Counted from the stretch's first letter, positions 16,895-25,744 are shown. The stretch: 47,344 nucleotides of DNA from a bacterium HR16 (GCA_002898895.1 BEHS01000003.1:1-47344); one strand, 5' to 3'. The notes: generated from the sequence alone by a model not told the origin. Made by a program: numbers and translations.

Positions 16895-18250
16895 CTACCC
16901 GCGCGCCGCCTCGTGCAGTAGTTCCACCAGTGTGGGATGAGCGGGATACAGGGACGCCAGCGTCTCTGCCGTTCCTCCCAGCGACATCGCTACCGCCAGC
17001 GGAGCCAGTATATCCGCCGCGTGTGGGCCTGCCGCCGAGCCGCCCAGCAGCTTGCCGGTGCTCTCCTCCACCACCAGTTTCACCAAGCCCTCGGTCTCAC
17101 CCAGCAGTTGCGCCTTCAGGTTGTCGGCGTACCCGGCGCGAAGCACCTTTACGCTTATTCCCTGCTGGCGTGCCTGCGCCTCGGTGATGCCTACCTGCGC
17201 CACCTGCGGTTGGGTGTACACCGCCTCCACCACCAGCTCGGCGCGGAAGGGCGGTGTGGGCAATCCCAGCGCATGTCGTACCGCCACCTGCGCCTGTGCC
17301 CAGCCGCGATTGAGGGTGAAAGGCGGTCCCGCCGCGTCTCCCACCGCGTAGATGTGCGGAACGGATGACTGCAGGTACTCGTTGAGGGACAAACCCTGCG
17401 GTGAGGGCTGCACACCCGTCGCCTCCAGGTTCAACCGCGTCAGGTCCGCCCGCCTGCCGATGGCGATAAAGGCATGACTGCCCTCCAGCGTTCTGCCATC
17501 CGCCAGTCGCACCTGCACGCCGCTGTCGGTTGCGGTAACGCTTTCCACCGGCGAGGAGAGCAGCACTTCGATACCCATCTGCCGGAAAGCGTGCTCCAGC
17601 AACTGCGATACCTCTCCATCCGCGCGGGGTAGCAGGCGCGGCATATCGGTAACCACAGTCACTCGCGAACCCAGCACGCGGAACAGGTAAGCAAACTCGC
17701 TGCCCGTGACGCCTCCACCCACCATCACCAGATGTTCGGGGAGCGATTGCAGGCTGCTGGCGAAGCGCGGCGCGAGGATACGCTTGCCGTCGGGCTTCAT
17801 ACCGGGCGGAAAGATGGGCACGGAGCCGGTAGCAATCAGCGCGAGGTCAAAAGAGAGCTGTTGCTCTCCACCCTCTTCTGTCTGCACTTTCACCGTATGC
17901 GCATCGACGAAAGACGCCACACCATGCACTACCTTTACTCCCGCCCTCTGCAGTGCGCCCTTTTGCACCTCACCCCACTGGCGGGTGCGCTGACGGATGC
18001 GCTCCATCAGGTCAGCAACATGCACTTCGGGCGTGGCAAGCTTTACCCCACGATGCAGTGCATAGCGGGCGTCCAGAACGGTATCCGCCGCCGTCAACAG
18101 CACCTTGCTGGGCACAAGGCTATCCCACGTGGTGCGTCCACCGATTTCGCCCTCGCCGATAAGGGTAACATCCGCCCCCAGCCTTGCCGCCTCCACCGCG
18201 GCGTGCACCCCTACCGAGCCACTACCAATGACCACAAATCGTCTGGACAT
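16895..18250 (-). CDS. Flavoprotein disulfide reductase homolog without the redox-active cysteines
   Basis: A 451-residue protein with the full lipoamide-dehydrogenase/mercuric-reductase layout: FAD-binding GSGSVGVHAAVEAARLGADV, NAD(P)-binding VMVGGGVTGSEFAYLFRVLGS, second FAD motif IYAVGDAAG, and a dimerisation domain ending in YPAHPTLVELLHEAA. The redox box, normally GGTCxxxGCxPSK, reads GGRTTWDSLVPSK (residues 37-49), so both Cys positions are replaced (Thr40, Leu45). It cannot use the disulfide mechanism. Cys-less members such as mycobacterial LpdA (Rv3303c) act as NAD(P)H:quinone reductases, and SthA-type transhydrogenases lack one Cys. A soluble NAD(P)H oxidoreductase on quinone or similar is the best guess. 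RBS GGAGG lies upstream of ATG 18250. Confidence 0.9.
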   Translation of the reverse strand: MSRRFVVIGSGSVGVHAAVEAARLGADVTLIGEGEIGGRTTWDSLVPSKVLLTAADTVLDARYALHRGVKLATPEVHVADLMERIRQRTRQWGEVQKGALQRAGVKVVHGVASFVDAHTVKVQTEEGGEQQLSFDLALIATGSVPIFPPGMKPDGKRILAPRFASSLQSLPEHLVMVGGGVTGSEFAYLFRVLGSRVTVVTDMPRLLPRADGEVSQLLEHAFRQMGIEVLLSSPVESVTATDSGVQVRLADGRTLEGSHAFIAIGRRADLTRLNLEATGVQPSPQGLSLNEYLQSSVPHIYAVGDAAGPPFTLNRGWAQAQVAVRHALGLPTPPFRAELVVEAVYTQPQVAQVGITEAQARQQGISVKVLRAGYADNLKAQLLGETEGLVKLVVEESTGKLLGGSAAGPHAADILAPLAVAMSLGGTAETLASLYPAHPTLVELLHEAARG

Positions 18251-18311
18251 ACCTCTTTACCTCCAGCGCTTTCAAGGATATGGACTCGGTGAAGAGGGGG
18301 AGGGATTCGTA

Positions 18312-18341
18312 TTGACTCCCCTTCCCCTAGCCATGTAAAAT
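18312..18341 (+). promoter_or_regulatory. Promoter for the PhyH-type dioxygenase
   Basis: TTGACT (18312-18317), 18-base spacer, TAAAAT (18336-18341). The start site near 18348 gives a short leader; GGAGG lies 6 bases upstream of ATG 18369. Confidence 0.6.
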
Positions 18342-18368
18342 ATCTCCAAACACCTGTGGAGGCGTGCT

Positions 18369-19256
18369 ATGATAGAGGACCTGTCCGTGTATCACCACCC
18401 GATTGGGAGCCTGTTTCGCCTGCCGGGTACGCGGGAGGAGTGGCAGCAGTACCGCCTGAGCGATGAACAGATTGCCTTCTTTCACGAGAACGGCTACCTG
18501 CCCGGCATCCGTATCCTTACCGATGAGCAGGTGGAGCAGCTGCGCGAGGAGCTGGACACCCTGATGGACCCCTCTCACCCCGGGCATCATCTGTTCTATG
18601 AGTACCACTCCAACGAGAGCAAGGACCCGAACACCATCCTGTTCCACGCGCTGGGCGCATGGCGCATCACACCGGGCTTTCATGACATCCTGTGGCATCC
18701 GGCGTTCACCGTGCCGGCGGCGCAACTGCTGGGCGGAGCGGTGCGATTCTGGCACGACCAGCTGTTTTGCAAACCGCCGAAACAGGGCGGCGTGGTGGCG
18801 TGGCATCAGGATTACTCGTACTGGACGCGCACGCAGCCGCAGGCGCACCTTACCTGCTGGATTGGGCTGGATGATGCTACACAGGAGAACGGTGCGCTGA
18901 TGTATATCCCCGGCTCGCACCGCTGGAACCTGTTGCCTATCACCGGACTGGCAGGCGACATGGAGGCGATTATGAGCGTGCTGACCGACGAGCAAAGAGC
19001 ACAGTTCCATCCCGTTACGGTGGAGCTGAAGAAGGGGGAATGCTCCTTTCACCACGCGCTGGTGGTGCATGGTTCAGGAGTGAACCGCTCGGAGCGACCG
19101 CGCCGCGCCACAGTGATTAACGTCTTCCGCGACGGAGTGAGGTCCGCCTCTAACGAGCCGCTGCTGGAGGGGGTTCCGGTCATCCCCGCAGGCGAAAAGA
19201 TGGGTGGACAATTTTTCCCGTTGCTTCTCGACCCACGAGAGGCGGGTATTGCGTAG
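18369..19256 (+). CDS. Phytanoyl-CoA dioxygenase (PhyH) family Fe(II)/2-oxoglutarate oxygenase
   Basis: A 295-residue protein. The iron site is visible as H146-x-D148 in [11 protein letters not shown] and the distal His234 in [10 protein letters not shown], with a following Arg-rich stretch (NRSERPRRA) supplying the 2-oxoglutarate-binding Arg. [15 protein letters not shown] is a family hallmark, and the N-terminal [17 protein letters not shown] is the usual PhyH entry helix. Members hydroxylate diverse lipids or small metabolites; substrate unknown. It is a single gene between the flavoprotein (divergent) and the nuo operon (same strand, 140 bp later). Confidence 0.9.
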   Translation: MIEDLSVYHHPIGSLFRLPGTREEWQQYRLSDEQIAFFHENGYLPGIRILTDEQVEQLREELDTLMDPSHPGHHLFYEYHSNESKDPNTILFHALGAWRITPGFHDILWHPAFTVPAAQLLGGAVRFWHDQLFCKPPKQGGVVAWHQDYSYWTRTQPQAHLTCWIGLDDATQENGALMYIPGSHRWNLLPITGLAGDMEAIMSVLTDEQRAQFHPVTVELKKGECSFHHALVVHGSGVNRSERPRRATVINVFRDGVRSASNEPLLEGVPVIPAGEKMGGQFFPLLLDPREAGIA

Positions 19257-19311
19257 CTGCTGGGAGGAAGCCATCTGCACCAATATGGCTCGGCGGGGCA
19301 GGTTGCTACCC

Positions 19312-19340
19312 TTGATTTTTTTCCGCAAAACAAGTACTAT
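19312..19340 (+). promoter_or_regulatory. Promoter for the nuo operon
   Basis: TTGATT (19312-19317), 17-base spacer, TACTAT (19335-19340). It lies about 50 bases before the GTG start of nuoA, in an AT-rich stretch that contrasts with the flanking genes. Confidence 0.55.
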
Positions 19341-19396
19341 TAGTAACGGCAGATTTATTGAATCATCATACTGTAGTAGTGTTGTGAGGTGGTGGA

Positions 19397-19756
19397 GTGA
19401 GTACGCTCATCGTTATCGGAGTATTTACGTTCGTTGCTATCCTGATAGTGGGTGTCACGCTGGCACTCTCTCATGCGGTTGCTCCCCGAATGCCTACGCC
19501 GGTGAAGGGTGAGACCTATGAATGCGGTGCCGAGGTGTTCTCGGACGCCTGGCGCCAGCAAAACCTGCACATATACATTTTCGCCCTGCTGTTCGTGGTG
19601 TTCGATGTGGAGCTGGCGTTGCTGGCGCCGGTGGCTCTGGTGGCAAAGAGCCTGAACGCGCCATGGCTGGTGTTTACTGAGGTCGCCCTGTTTATCGCTA
19701 TTCTGGGTGCGGGGTTGCTGTACGCCTGGCGAAGGGGGGCGCTGACATGGGAGTAA
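19397..19756 (+). CDS. nuoA: NADH-quinone oxidoreductase subunit A
   Basis: A 119-residue membrane subunit with three helices ([59 protein letters not shown]). The conserved cytoplasmic loop has [10 protein letters not shown], including the ND3-loop Cys, and VVFDVELA supplies the conserved Asp/Glu of the proton path. GTG 19397 is used, with GAGGTGG upstream. Its last 10 bases overlap nuoB. First gene of nuoABCDHIJK. Confidence 0.95.
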   Translation: MSTLIVIGVFTFVAILIVGVTLALSHAVAPRMPTPVKGETYECGAEVFSDAWRQQNLHIYIFALLFVVFDVELALLAPVALVAKSLNAPWLVFTEVALFIAILGAGLLYAWRRGALTWE

Positions 19757-20307
19757 AAGAGCGACTGGAAAAAGGGCTGATTAAGGTTCCGGGCGGAACC
19801 ATCCTCGTTGCCAAACTGGCAGACCTGATGGCGTGGGCGCGAAAATCGTCCATGTGGTCACTGACCTTCGGGCTGTCTTGCTGTGCAATTGAGATGATGG
19901 CGACCGCCGCCTCACGCTACGATTTAGACCGCTTCGGCATGTTCTTCCGCGCCACACCACGCCAGGCAGACGTGATGATCGTAGCAGGCTGGGTGTCGGT
20001 GAAGATGGCGCCCTTCATCAAACGCCTCTACGAGCAGATGCCTGAGCCCAAATACGTGATTGCCATGGGCGGCTGCGCCAGCGCAGGAGGACCCTACCGC
20101 GACTCCATCACCATCGTGAAGGGTGTGGACCAGTTCGTGCCGGTGGATGTGTATGTATACGGTTGCCCGCCTCGCCCCGAAAACCTGATTCTGGGCATCC
20201 TGAAACTGCAAGAGCGAATCCGCCGCGAGCATCTGGCGGAAAAGAACGGCTTGCCCAAACCGGTGCGCGAGCCGATTATTATCCCCGACACGGGAGCAAC
20301 CGGATGA
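19747..20307 (+). CDS. nuoB: NADH-quinone oxidoreductase subunit B
   Basis: A 186-residue peripheral subunit carrying the terminal N2 [4Fe-4S] cluster. The tandem Cys pair is in [10 protein letters not shown], with further Cys in [11 protein letters not shown] and [11 protein letters not shown]. This subunit passes electrons to quinone at the junction with subunits D and H. The C-terminal extension ([15 protein letters not shown]) is slightly longer than in E. coli, as in many stand-alone NuoB. ATG 19747; overlaps nuoA by 10 bp and nuoC by 4 bp. Confidence 0.97.
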   Translation: MGVKERLEKGLIKVPGGTILVAKLADLMAWARKSSMWSLTFGLSCCAIEMMATAASRYDLDRFGMFFRATPRQADVMIVAGWVSVKMAPFIKRLYEQMPEPKYVIAMGGCASAGGPYRDSITIVKGVDQFVPVDVYVYGCPPRPENLILGILKLQERIRREHLAEKNGLPKPVREPIIIPDTGATG

Positions 20308-20783
20308 ATCAGGCGATAGAGAACCTGTTGCAACGCTTTGGCGAGGCGGTTATCGAATGGACACAGGTTAGCCCCAACGAGGTGCGCCTGACGGTCTCAG
20401 CATCACACTGGCGAGACATCGCGCAGTACCTGCACGACGACCCCCTGTGGCAAATGGACTACCCTGCTGACCTCACCGTGTGGGATACCGGCAACGAGTT
20501 TGGCGTCTATTTGCGCCTGTGGTCCTCGGTGTACAACCACAACGTGGTAGTGTTGACCTCTATCTCGCGTGAGGAGGCGCGCATCGCCTCGCTGGCGACG
20601 CTCTACCCGGGCGTGGACTGGCACGAGCGCGAAATGTACGACATGTACGGGGTAATTTTCGAAGGTCACCCCAACCTGAAGCGCATCCTGTTGCCTGACG
20701 ATTGGGAGGGCTTCCCCTTCCGCAAGGACTATGTGGCGGAGCCCAGTGGAAATCCTTTGCATGGGCCGCAACCGGTGAACTGA
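20304..20783 (+). CDS. nuoC: NADH-quinone oxidoreductase subunit C
   Basis: A 159-residue peripheral subunit (30-kDa family). Typical features are [19 protein letters not shown], then the signature [17 protein letters not shown] and the C-terminal [23 protein letters not shown]-type end (conserved LLPDDW and PFRKDY). ATG 20304 overlaps the nuoB stop as ATGA. It is a separate gene here, not the NuoCD fusion of enterobacteria. Confidence 0.95.
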   Translation: MNQAIENLLQRFGEAVIEWTQVSPNEVRLTVSASHWRDIAQYLHDDPLWQMDYPADLTVWDTGNEFGVYLRLWSSVYNHNVVVLTSISREEARIASLATLYPGVDWHEREMYDMYGVIFEGHPNLKRILLPDDWEGFPFRKDYVAEPSGNPLHGPQPVN

Positions 20784-20784
20784 G

Positions 20785-21930
20785 ATGAGTGTACCTGTTT
20801 CGTCACAAACGCCATCGTCGCTGAACACAGTAGAAATCCTCTCTCAGGGGATGGTGATTAATGTCGGGCCGCAGCACCCCTCCACGCATGGAGTGTTGCG
20901 ACTGATATTGACACTGGACGGCGAGCAGATTGTGGCGTGCGAGCCTGTCATCGGTTACCTGCATCGCGGGCTGGAGAAGATGATGGAGCGTCGCCCCTAT
21001 CGCCACAACATCCCCTTCACCGACCGACTGGACTACCTCGCCGCGCTGTCCAATAACTTGGGCATCTGCCAGTGCATCGAACGGCTGGGAGGGGTAGAGG
21101 TTCCCGAACGCGCCCAGTATATCCGCGTGCTGCTCATGGAACTCCAGCGTATCGCCAGCCATCTGGTGTTTCTGGGCACGTTCGGCACCGACCTGGGCGC
21201 TACGACCATGTTCCTCTACGCCTTCCGCGAGCGCGAGATGGTGCTGGACCTGCTGGAGGAGTGTACCGGCGCGAGGTTGACCTACAACTGGGTGCGGGTG
21301 GGCGGCGTGCCGGATGACCTGCCGGAGGGCTTTGGGCAAAAGGTGCTGGACTTCGCCAAACTCTTTCGCCAGCGCATCGAGGAGTACGACATGCTGCTAA
21401 CGCGCAACCGCATCTTCCGTTCGCGCACGCAGGGCGTCGGCGTCTTACCGAAGGAGACCGCGCTGGCGTACGGGTGCAGCGGTCCCGTCGCGCGAGCGTC
21501 CGGCATACCTTACGACATCCGCAAGGTCGCCCCGTACGAGGTGTACGATCGGGTGGAGTTCGACGTGCCGGTGTTTGAGGACGGCGACGTATGGGCACGT
21601 TATCTGGTGCGCATGGAGGAGCTGCGCCAGAGCCTGCGCATCATCGAGCAGGTGCTGCGTGATATGCCGGACGGTCCGGTGCAGACCAAACTGCCCAAGA
21701 TATTCAAACCGCCGGCTGGCATCGCATACTCGCGCGTAGAAAGTCCGCGCGGTGAACTGAGCTTTATGATGGTCAGCGACGGTAGTCCCAATCCGGTGCG
21801 TGTGCACATTCGCGCGCCGTCGTTCGTCAACCTGAGTGTGCTACCGCGCCTGCTGGAAGGGGCGAAGGTGGCGGACCTCGTAGCCATACTGGGCAGCATC
21901 GACGTGGTTTTAGGGGAGATAGACCGGTGA
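20785..21930 (+). CDS. nuoD: NADH-quinone oxidoreductase subunit D
   Basis: A 381-residue 49-kDa-type subunit. It opens with INVGPQHPSTHGVLRLIL (the quinone-site HPSTHG loop), followed by GYLHRGLEKMMERRPY, PFTDRLDYLAALSNN and EELLRQSLRII-like helices, and ends with LPRLLEGAKVADLVAILGSIDVVLGEIDR (the VLGEIDR C terminus). The Ni-binding cysteine pairs of [NiFe] hydrogenases are absent, so it belongs to Complex I and not to a hydrogenase. Begins 1 bp after the nuoC stop; overlaps nuoH by 4 bp. Confidence 0.96.
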   Translation: MSVPVSSQTPSSLNTVEILSQGMVINVGPQHPSTHGVLRLILTLDGEQIVACEPVIGYLHRGLEKMMERRPYRHNIPFTDRLDYLAALSNNLGICQCIERLGGVEVPERAQYIRVLLMELQRIASHLVFLGTFGTDLGATTMFLYAFREREMVLDLLEECTGARLTYNWVRVGGVPDDLPEGFGQKVLDFAKLFRQRIEEYDMLLTRNRIFRSRTQGVGVLPKETALAYGCSGPVARASGIPYDIRKVAPYEVYDRVEFDVPVFEDGDVWARYLVRMEELRQSLRIIEQVLRDMPDGPVQTKLPKIFKPPAGIAYSRVESPRGELSFMMVSDGSPNPVRVHIRAPSFVNLSVLPRLLEGAKVADLVAILGSIDVVLGEIDR

Positions 21931-22913
21931 TTGAGGCGATCACACAGTTTTTCAAGCAATATCCGCTGTTGTGGACGTTTGTCAAGGCGGTGGTACTGGC
22001 GAGCTTCACGCTGGTTATCCCGCTGGCGGTTATCTATGTGGAGCGGAAGATAGCAGGCTTCATCCAGAGCCGCCTGGGACCCCTGCATGTGGGACCGCAG
22101 GGTGCGTTTCAAACAGCGGCGGATGCGCTGAAGCTGCTCTTGAAAGAGGACATCGTGCCTGAGGGGGCGGACAAACGCTTCTTCTACCTCGCCCCGTACA
22201 TTGCGTTCATCTCCACCGTGCTGTGCTTCATGGTGCTTCCGTTTGCGCCCGGCTGGGTGGCGCTGGAGATGAACGTGGCGGTGTTGTTCATTATCGGGGT
22301 GTCGTTGTTCAACGTGGTGAGCATCCTGATGGCGGGCTGGTCATCCAATAACAAGTACTCCCTGCTGGGCGGCTTGCGGGCGGTGGCGCAGCTGCTCTCC
22401 TACGAAATCCCGATGGTGCTTTCGGTGCTGGCGGTGGTGTTTTACACCGGCTCGCTCAGCCTCACCGGCATCATCGAGTATCAGGTGAAGCATGGGTGGA
22501 ACATCTGGCATCCACCGATTATGATTGCCGCCCTCATCTACTTCATCTGTGCGCTGGCGGAAATCAACCGCACCCCGTTCGACCTGCCGGAGGCGGAGTC
22601 GGAGCTGGTCAGCGGGTTCAACACCGAGTACTCGGGGATGCGCTTCGCCTTCTTCTTTGCGTCGGAGTTCGCCAACAACTTCTTCATTACCGCGTTTGCC
22701 GCCGCGCTCTTCTTCGGCGGATGGGACGGTCCCGTTCTACCGCCGATTGTGTGGACGTTCCTGAAGGTGTTCGTGATGATTTTCGTCTTCATGTGGGTGC
22801 GGTGGACGCCCCCGCGCTTGCGGATAGACCAGATTCTACGCTTTGCCTGGCAACTTCTGGTGCCGATCAGCCTGGCGAACCTGCTGTTCGCCATCGCTCT
22901 GGGGGTGAGATAA
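21927..22913 (+). CDS. nuoH: NADH-quinone oxidoreductase subunit H
   Basis: A 328-residue membrane subunit of about eight helices forming the quinone entry path with B and D. Motifs are IYVERKIAGFIQSRLGPLHV, GAFQTAADALKLLLKEDIVP, and AEINRTPFDLPEAESELVSG, all diagnostic of ND1/NuoH. GTG 21927 overlaps the nuoD stop as GTGA, a usual coupling in this operon. The length is normal. Confidence 0.97.
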   Translation: MIEAITQFFKQYPLLWTFVKAVVLASFTLVIPLAVIYVERKIAGFIQSRLGPLHVGPQGAFQTAADALKLLLKEDIVPEGADKRFFYLAPYIAFISTVLCFMVLPFAPGWVALEMNVAVLFIIGVSLFNVVSILMAGWSSNNKYSLLGGLRAVAQLLSYEIPMVLSVLAVVFYTGSLSLTGIIEYQVKHGWNIWHPPIMIAALIYFICALAEINRTPFDLPEAESELVSGFNTEYSGMRFAFFFASEFANNFFITAFAAALFFGGWDGPVLPPIVWTFLKVFVMIFVFMWVRWTPPRLRIDQILRFAWQLLVPISLANLLFAIALGVR

Positions 22914-22914
22914 C

Positions 22915-23481
22915 ATGAGCCGTCAACGGACGATGAGAGATACAGAATACAATCCGCTGGTTTACTTCATCGATGGGCTGGTCACGCTGTTTAACGGGAT
23001 GGTGGTGACCTGGCGCAACTTGTGGCGTCCGAAAGTCACTGTGCGTTACCCCTATCAGCGTCGTCCGGTGCCGCCGCGCTATCGTGGGTTGTTCTATCTG
23101 AAGTGGAACGAGGAGAAGCAACGGCTCAACTGCGTTGGCTGCACACTGTGCGCGCAAGCCTGCCCCACCGACGTGATTTCGATGGTGAAGCTGGGCAAGG
23201 GAACACACGCGGGGGTCAGCGAGTTCACAATGGACCTCGGGCGATGCATGTTCTGCAATCTGTGTGTGGAGGCGTGTCCCTTCGACGCCATCTATATGGG
23301 ACCCAACTATGAGCTCGCCAGCGAGCGGCGCGATGCCTCGCTCTTCCGTATTGCGGATTTGGCACAGGGTGGCGAGGAAGCGGTGCGCAAGAATATCGAA
23401 ACGATAGAGCGGCTGCTGGCGGAAGAAGAGAAGGCGAAACCGGCTCATGCGGTACACGCAGCAGGGGGAGAATCGGAATGA
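22915..23481 (+). CDS. nuoI: NADH-quinone oxidoreductase subunit I (2x[4Fe-4S])
   Basis: A 188-residue ferredoxin-like subunit carrying clusters N6a and N6b in CVGCTLCAQACPTDVI and CMFCNLCVEACPFDAI. The N-terminal amphipathic segment (GLVTLFNGMVVTWRN) contacts the membrane arm, and YRGLFYLKWNEEKQR precedes the first cluster. The C terminus is a Glu/Ala-rich helix. ATG 22915 is 1 bp after the nuoH stop, and the end overlaps nuoJ by 4 bp. Confidence 0.96.
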   Translation: MSRQRTMRDTEYNPLVYFIDGLVTLFNGMVVTWRNLWRPKVTVRYPYQRRPVPPRYRGLFYLKWNEEKQRLNCVGCTLCAQACPTDVISMVKLGKGTHAGVSEFTMDLGRCMFCNLCVEACPFDAIYMGPNYELASERRDASLFRIADLAQGGEEAVRKNIETIERLLAEEEKAKPAHAVHAAGGESE

Positions 23482-24011
23482 GCGTGCTGGAACTCGCGTT
23501 GCTTATCTTTCTTACCGCAGTGACGGTATTCTCTGCGCTGATGGTGGTGGCGGTGCGCAACCTGATTCATGCGGGCTTCTGGCTGCTGCCCTTCTTTCTG
23601 GGTATCGGTGGTTTTTACCTCATCCTCTCCGTAGAGTTCCTGTTCGCCTTGCAGCTGTTACTGTACGCCGGGGCGGTGATGGTGGTGGTGCTGTTTGCGC
23701 TTATGCTCACGCGCGACGTAATGAACCCGCAGATTCGCCAGACGAACCGCCTGTACGTGGCAGCGATAGCCGCCAGCGCAAGCATGATGACCCTGCTGGT
23801 AGTGCTCATCTACCGGCATCTGGGCGCGCTGTCCGTTCCGCCCGGTCTGGTGGATTCGGATGCTATTACCCGCAGGCTGGGCACGATGCTGCTGAACGAG
23901 TACGTGCTGCCTTTCGAACTGACCTCTGCACTGTTGCTCAGCGCGATGCTGGGAGCGATTTTCCTCGCGCGCAACCCCAGAATCGAGATGGAAGAGGAGA
24001 GCGGGGAATGA
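23478..24011 (+). CDS. nuoJ: NADH-quinone oxidoreductase subunit J
   Basis: A 177-residue membrane subunit with five helices. ND6-family features are AVRNLIHAGFWLLPFFLGIGGFY, the TM3 region VEFLFALQLLLYAGAVMVVVLFALML that holds the pi-bulge, and a final LTSALLLSAMLGAIFLAR. The ending MEEESGE overlaps nuoK by 4 bp. ATG 23478. Confidence 0.94.
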   Translation: MSVLELALLIFLTAVTVFSALMVVAVRNLIHAGFWLLPFFLGIGGFYLILSVEFLFALQLLLYAGAVMVVVLFALMLTRDVMNPQIRQTNRLYVAAIAASASMMTLLVVLIYRHLGALSVPPGLVDSDAITRRLGTMLLNEYVLPFELTSALLLSAMLGAIFLARNPRIEMEEESGE

Positions 24012-24328
24012 ACCTGAACCATCTACCCCTTCACTTCTTTGTGCTGCTCAGCACGGTGTTGTTCGCCATCGGGCTGTACGGCTTGATTTCCCGTCGCAAC
24101 GCTATTGCGGTGCTGATGTCCATTGAGATTGTAATGAACGCAGCGAACCTGAACTTCGTCGCCTTCTGGCGTTACCTGCACCCGCAGTCGCTGGAGGGTG
24201 TGGTGTTCGTGCTGGTGACCATCACAGTAGCGGCGGCAGAAGTAGCGGTAGGCATGGCGGTGGTGCTTTCTATCTACCGGACGTTACACACGGTCAACGT
24301 AGACGAAGTGGCGCAGATGCGAGGATAG
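24008..24328 (+). CDS. nuoK: NADH-quinone oxidoreductase subunit K
   Basis: A 106-residue, three-helix subunit. Conserved features are ALGLYGLI-like (FAIGLYGLISRRNAIAVLMS), SIEIVMNAANLNFVAF with the proton-channel Glu, and TITVAAAEVAVGMAVVLSIYR with the second Glu. ATG 24008 overlaps nuoJ. nuoK is the last gene of the operon: the expected nuoL, M and N do not follow, and an endonuclease III gene begins immediately. Confidence 0.95.
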   Translation: MNLNHLPLHFFVLLSTVLFAIGLYGLISRRNAIAVLMSIEIVMNAANLNFVAFWRYLHPQSLEGVVFVLVTITVAAAEVAVGMAVVLSIYRTLHTVNVDEVAQMRG

Positions 24329-25044
24329 TGTCGGCAATGCTATCCCCTTCCGAACTGGCGCGAGAGGTGGTTCGAAGGCTGGATGCCCTGCACGGTCGCC
24401 CTGTATGGCAACAGCGTATGCCTCCACTGGAGGAGCTCATCGCCTGCATTCTGTCGCAACACACCTCGGACAACAACTCGTGGCGTGCCTACCAGCGGTT
24501 GCGCGAGCGTTTCCCCACCTGGGAAGCGGTGATGAAGGCTCCTGTCGAGGAGGTGGAGGAGGCTATCCGTCCGGGCGGACTGGCGAGCAGTAAGGCACCG
24601 CGTATTCAGGCGGTACTGCGTGCGGTCGCGGAGCATAACGAGGGCAGGCTGAACCTGGACTTCCTGCAGAACATGGACACCGAATCCGCTCGGCGCTATC
24701 TGCTCAGCCTGCCGGGCGTCGGTCCGAAAACGGCGGCAATTGTGCTGTGCTTCTCGCTGGGCAGACCGGTAATACCGGTGGATACGCACGTGTTTCGCGT
24801 CTCCTGGCGTCTGGGCTTCTTCGACCGCAAGGTAGGCGAGGCAAAAGCGCACGACCTGCTACAGCAAATCGTTCCCGAAGAGGACATCTACCCCTTTCAC
24901 GTGCACCTCATCCGGCACGGCAGGCAGGTGTGTAAAGCACAACGCCCCCGTTGTGAGCAGTGCCCGCTGGCGGACATCTGCGCCTACAGACAGGAGATTA
25001 CAACCACCCCTCCTCCAGCAATCTCCTCTCATCCCTCGCAATGA
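24328..25044 (+). CDS. nth: Endonuclease III (DNA glycosylase/AP lyase)
   Basis: A HhH-GPD base-excision glycosylase of 235-238 residues. Helix-hairpin-helix LLSLPGVGPKTAAIVLCF carries the catalytic Lys, and PVDTHVFRVSWRLGF carries the catalytic Asp. The C-terminal FeS loop Cys-x6-Cys-x2-Cys-x5-Cys is present in CKAQRPRCEQCPLADIC. It removes oxidised pyrimidines. The start is GTG 24328 (sharing the last base of the nuoK stop) or ATG 24337; GAGG at 24321-24324 fits neither perfectly. The tail runs 47 bp into the convergent gene 24998-25654. It is co-directional with nuo and may be read from the same transcript. Confidence 0.92.
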   Translation: MSAMLSPSELAREVVRRLDALHGRPVWQQRMPPLEELIACILSQHTSDNNSWRAYQRLRERFPTWEAVMKAPVEEVEEAIRPGGLASSKAPRIQAVLRAVAEHNEGRLNLDFLQNMDTESARRYLLSLPGVGPKTAAIVLCFSLGRPVIPVDTHVFRVSWRLGFFDRKVGEAKAHDLLQQIVPEEDIYPFHVHLIRHGRQVCKAQRPRCEQCPLADICAYRQEITTTPPPAISSHPSQ

Positions 25045-25654
25045 GGCAGTCCTCGCACCGCTTGGGAGGTACAAAACCCATCTCGCGGAAATATTTCTGC
25101 TGCGGCACCGAGAACTCGAACTCCCTGCCACACTCGATGCAGGTAAGCATGATAGGCTCCAGCGGTTCCGGAGAACGCTGCTGGGTGATTCCCATACGCT
25201 CACGCCAGGCGTCGAACAGGCTGGGCTGGTGACGGCTCCAGAGCACCTGATAAGGCGAGGAGAGGAAAACTTCGGGACAGAAGGTGTATCCGCGCAGTAC
25301 CTGCACGAAGGAAATATCACCACAGCCGGGCACCAGACAATCCCGGCTGTGCACCGGGCATTCCTTGCGATAGCAGATGTGCCCCAGATGCTTCTGCTGA
25401 CTACTAAACACCAGCACCTCCCATGCATGGGTCACGGACGACATTTTTCGGGCGTACTTCGCCAGAGTGGAGACATCGTCCGTATCGTTCAAGAACACGG
25501 CGAGGTCGATGTCAGCGGGGTAAGGGTCATCCGAAGCCAGCGAGCCAAACAACACTACCTCGTCAACGAATGGGAGATCTCGCACCCTGTCTGCGAACTC
25601 CTTCGCCGCCCCGTACATCGCTTCACGTTTCTGTCGGTAGATTGCCTCGTTCAT
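24998..25654 (-). CDS. Nucleotidyltransferase-fold protein with C-terminal zinc ribbon
   Basis: A 218-residue protein. The N-terminal half has the polymerase-beta-type nucleotidyltransferase motif VVLFGSLASDDPYPADIDLAVF (GS plus DxD-type acids). A central Cys-rich stretch (CYRKECPVHSRDCLVPGCG) follows. The C terminus is a Cys4 zinc ribbon, TCIECGREFEF and CEDCLIARDER, like the 'probable zinc-ribbon' domain used in nucleic-acid-associated proteins. The architecture is uncommon. It is divergent from the restriction-modification pair with 122 bp between starts and overlaps nth at the 3' end. A toxin/antitoxin-like or tRNA-modifying role is possible; no partner is visible. Confidence 0.75.
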   Translation of the reverse strand: MNEAIYRQKREAMYGAAKEFADRVRDLPFVDEVVLFGSLASDDPYPADIDLAVFLNDTDDVSTLAKYARKMSSVTHAWEVLVFSSQQKHLGHICYRKECPVHSRDCLVPGCGDISFVQVLRGYTFCPEVFLSSPYQVLWSRHQPSLFDAWRERMGITQQRSPEPLEPIMLTCIECGREFEFSVPQQKYFREMGFVPPKRCEDCLIARDERRLLEEGWL

Positions 25655-25714
25655 TGCCCCGCACCTGTTAATAAACCCGTGTTTTACATTGTACCCCCAT
25701 CAGGTGAAACATGT

Positions 25715-25744
25715 TTGCCCAAAGATACCTCTCCGTGTTAGAAT
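25715..25744 (+). promoter_or_regulatory. Promoter of the restriction-modification operon
   Basis: TTGCCC (25715-25720), 18-base spacer, TAGAAT (25739-25744); start near 25751. AGGAGA lies 6-7 bases before ATG 25777. No C-protein box or C gene was seen. Confidence 0.55.

Noticed and set aside
20785-21930. Group 4 hydrogenase large subunit instead of NuoD
   Set aside because: The paired Ni-binding cysteines at both ends are missing, and the HPSTHG and VLGEIDR motifs are those of Complex I.
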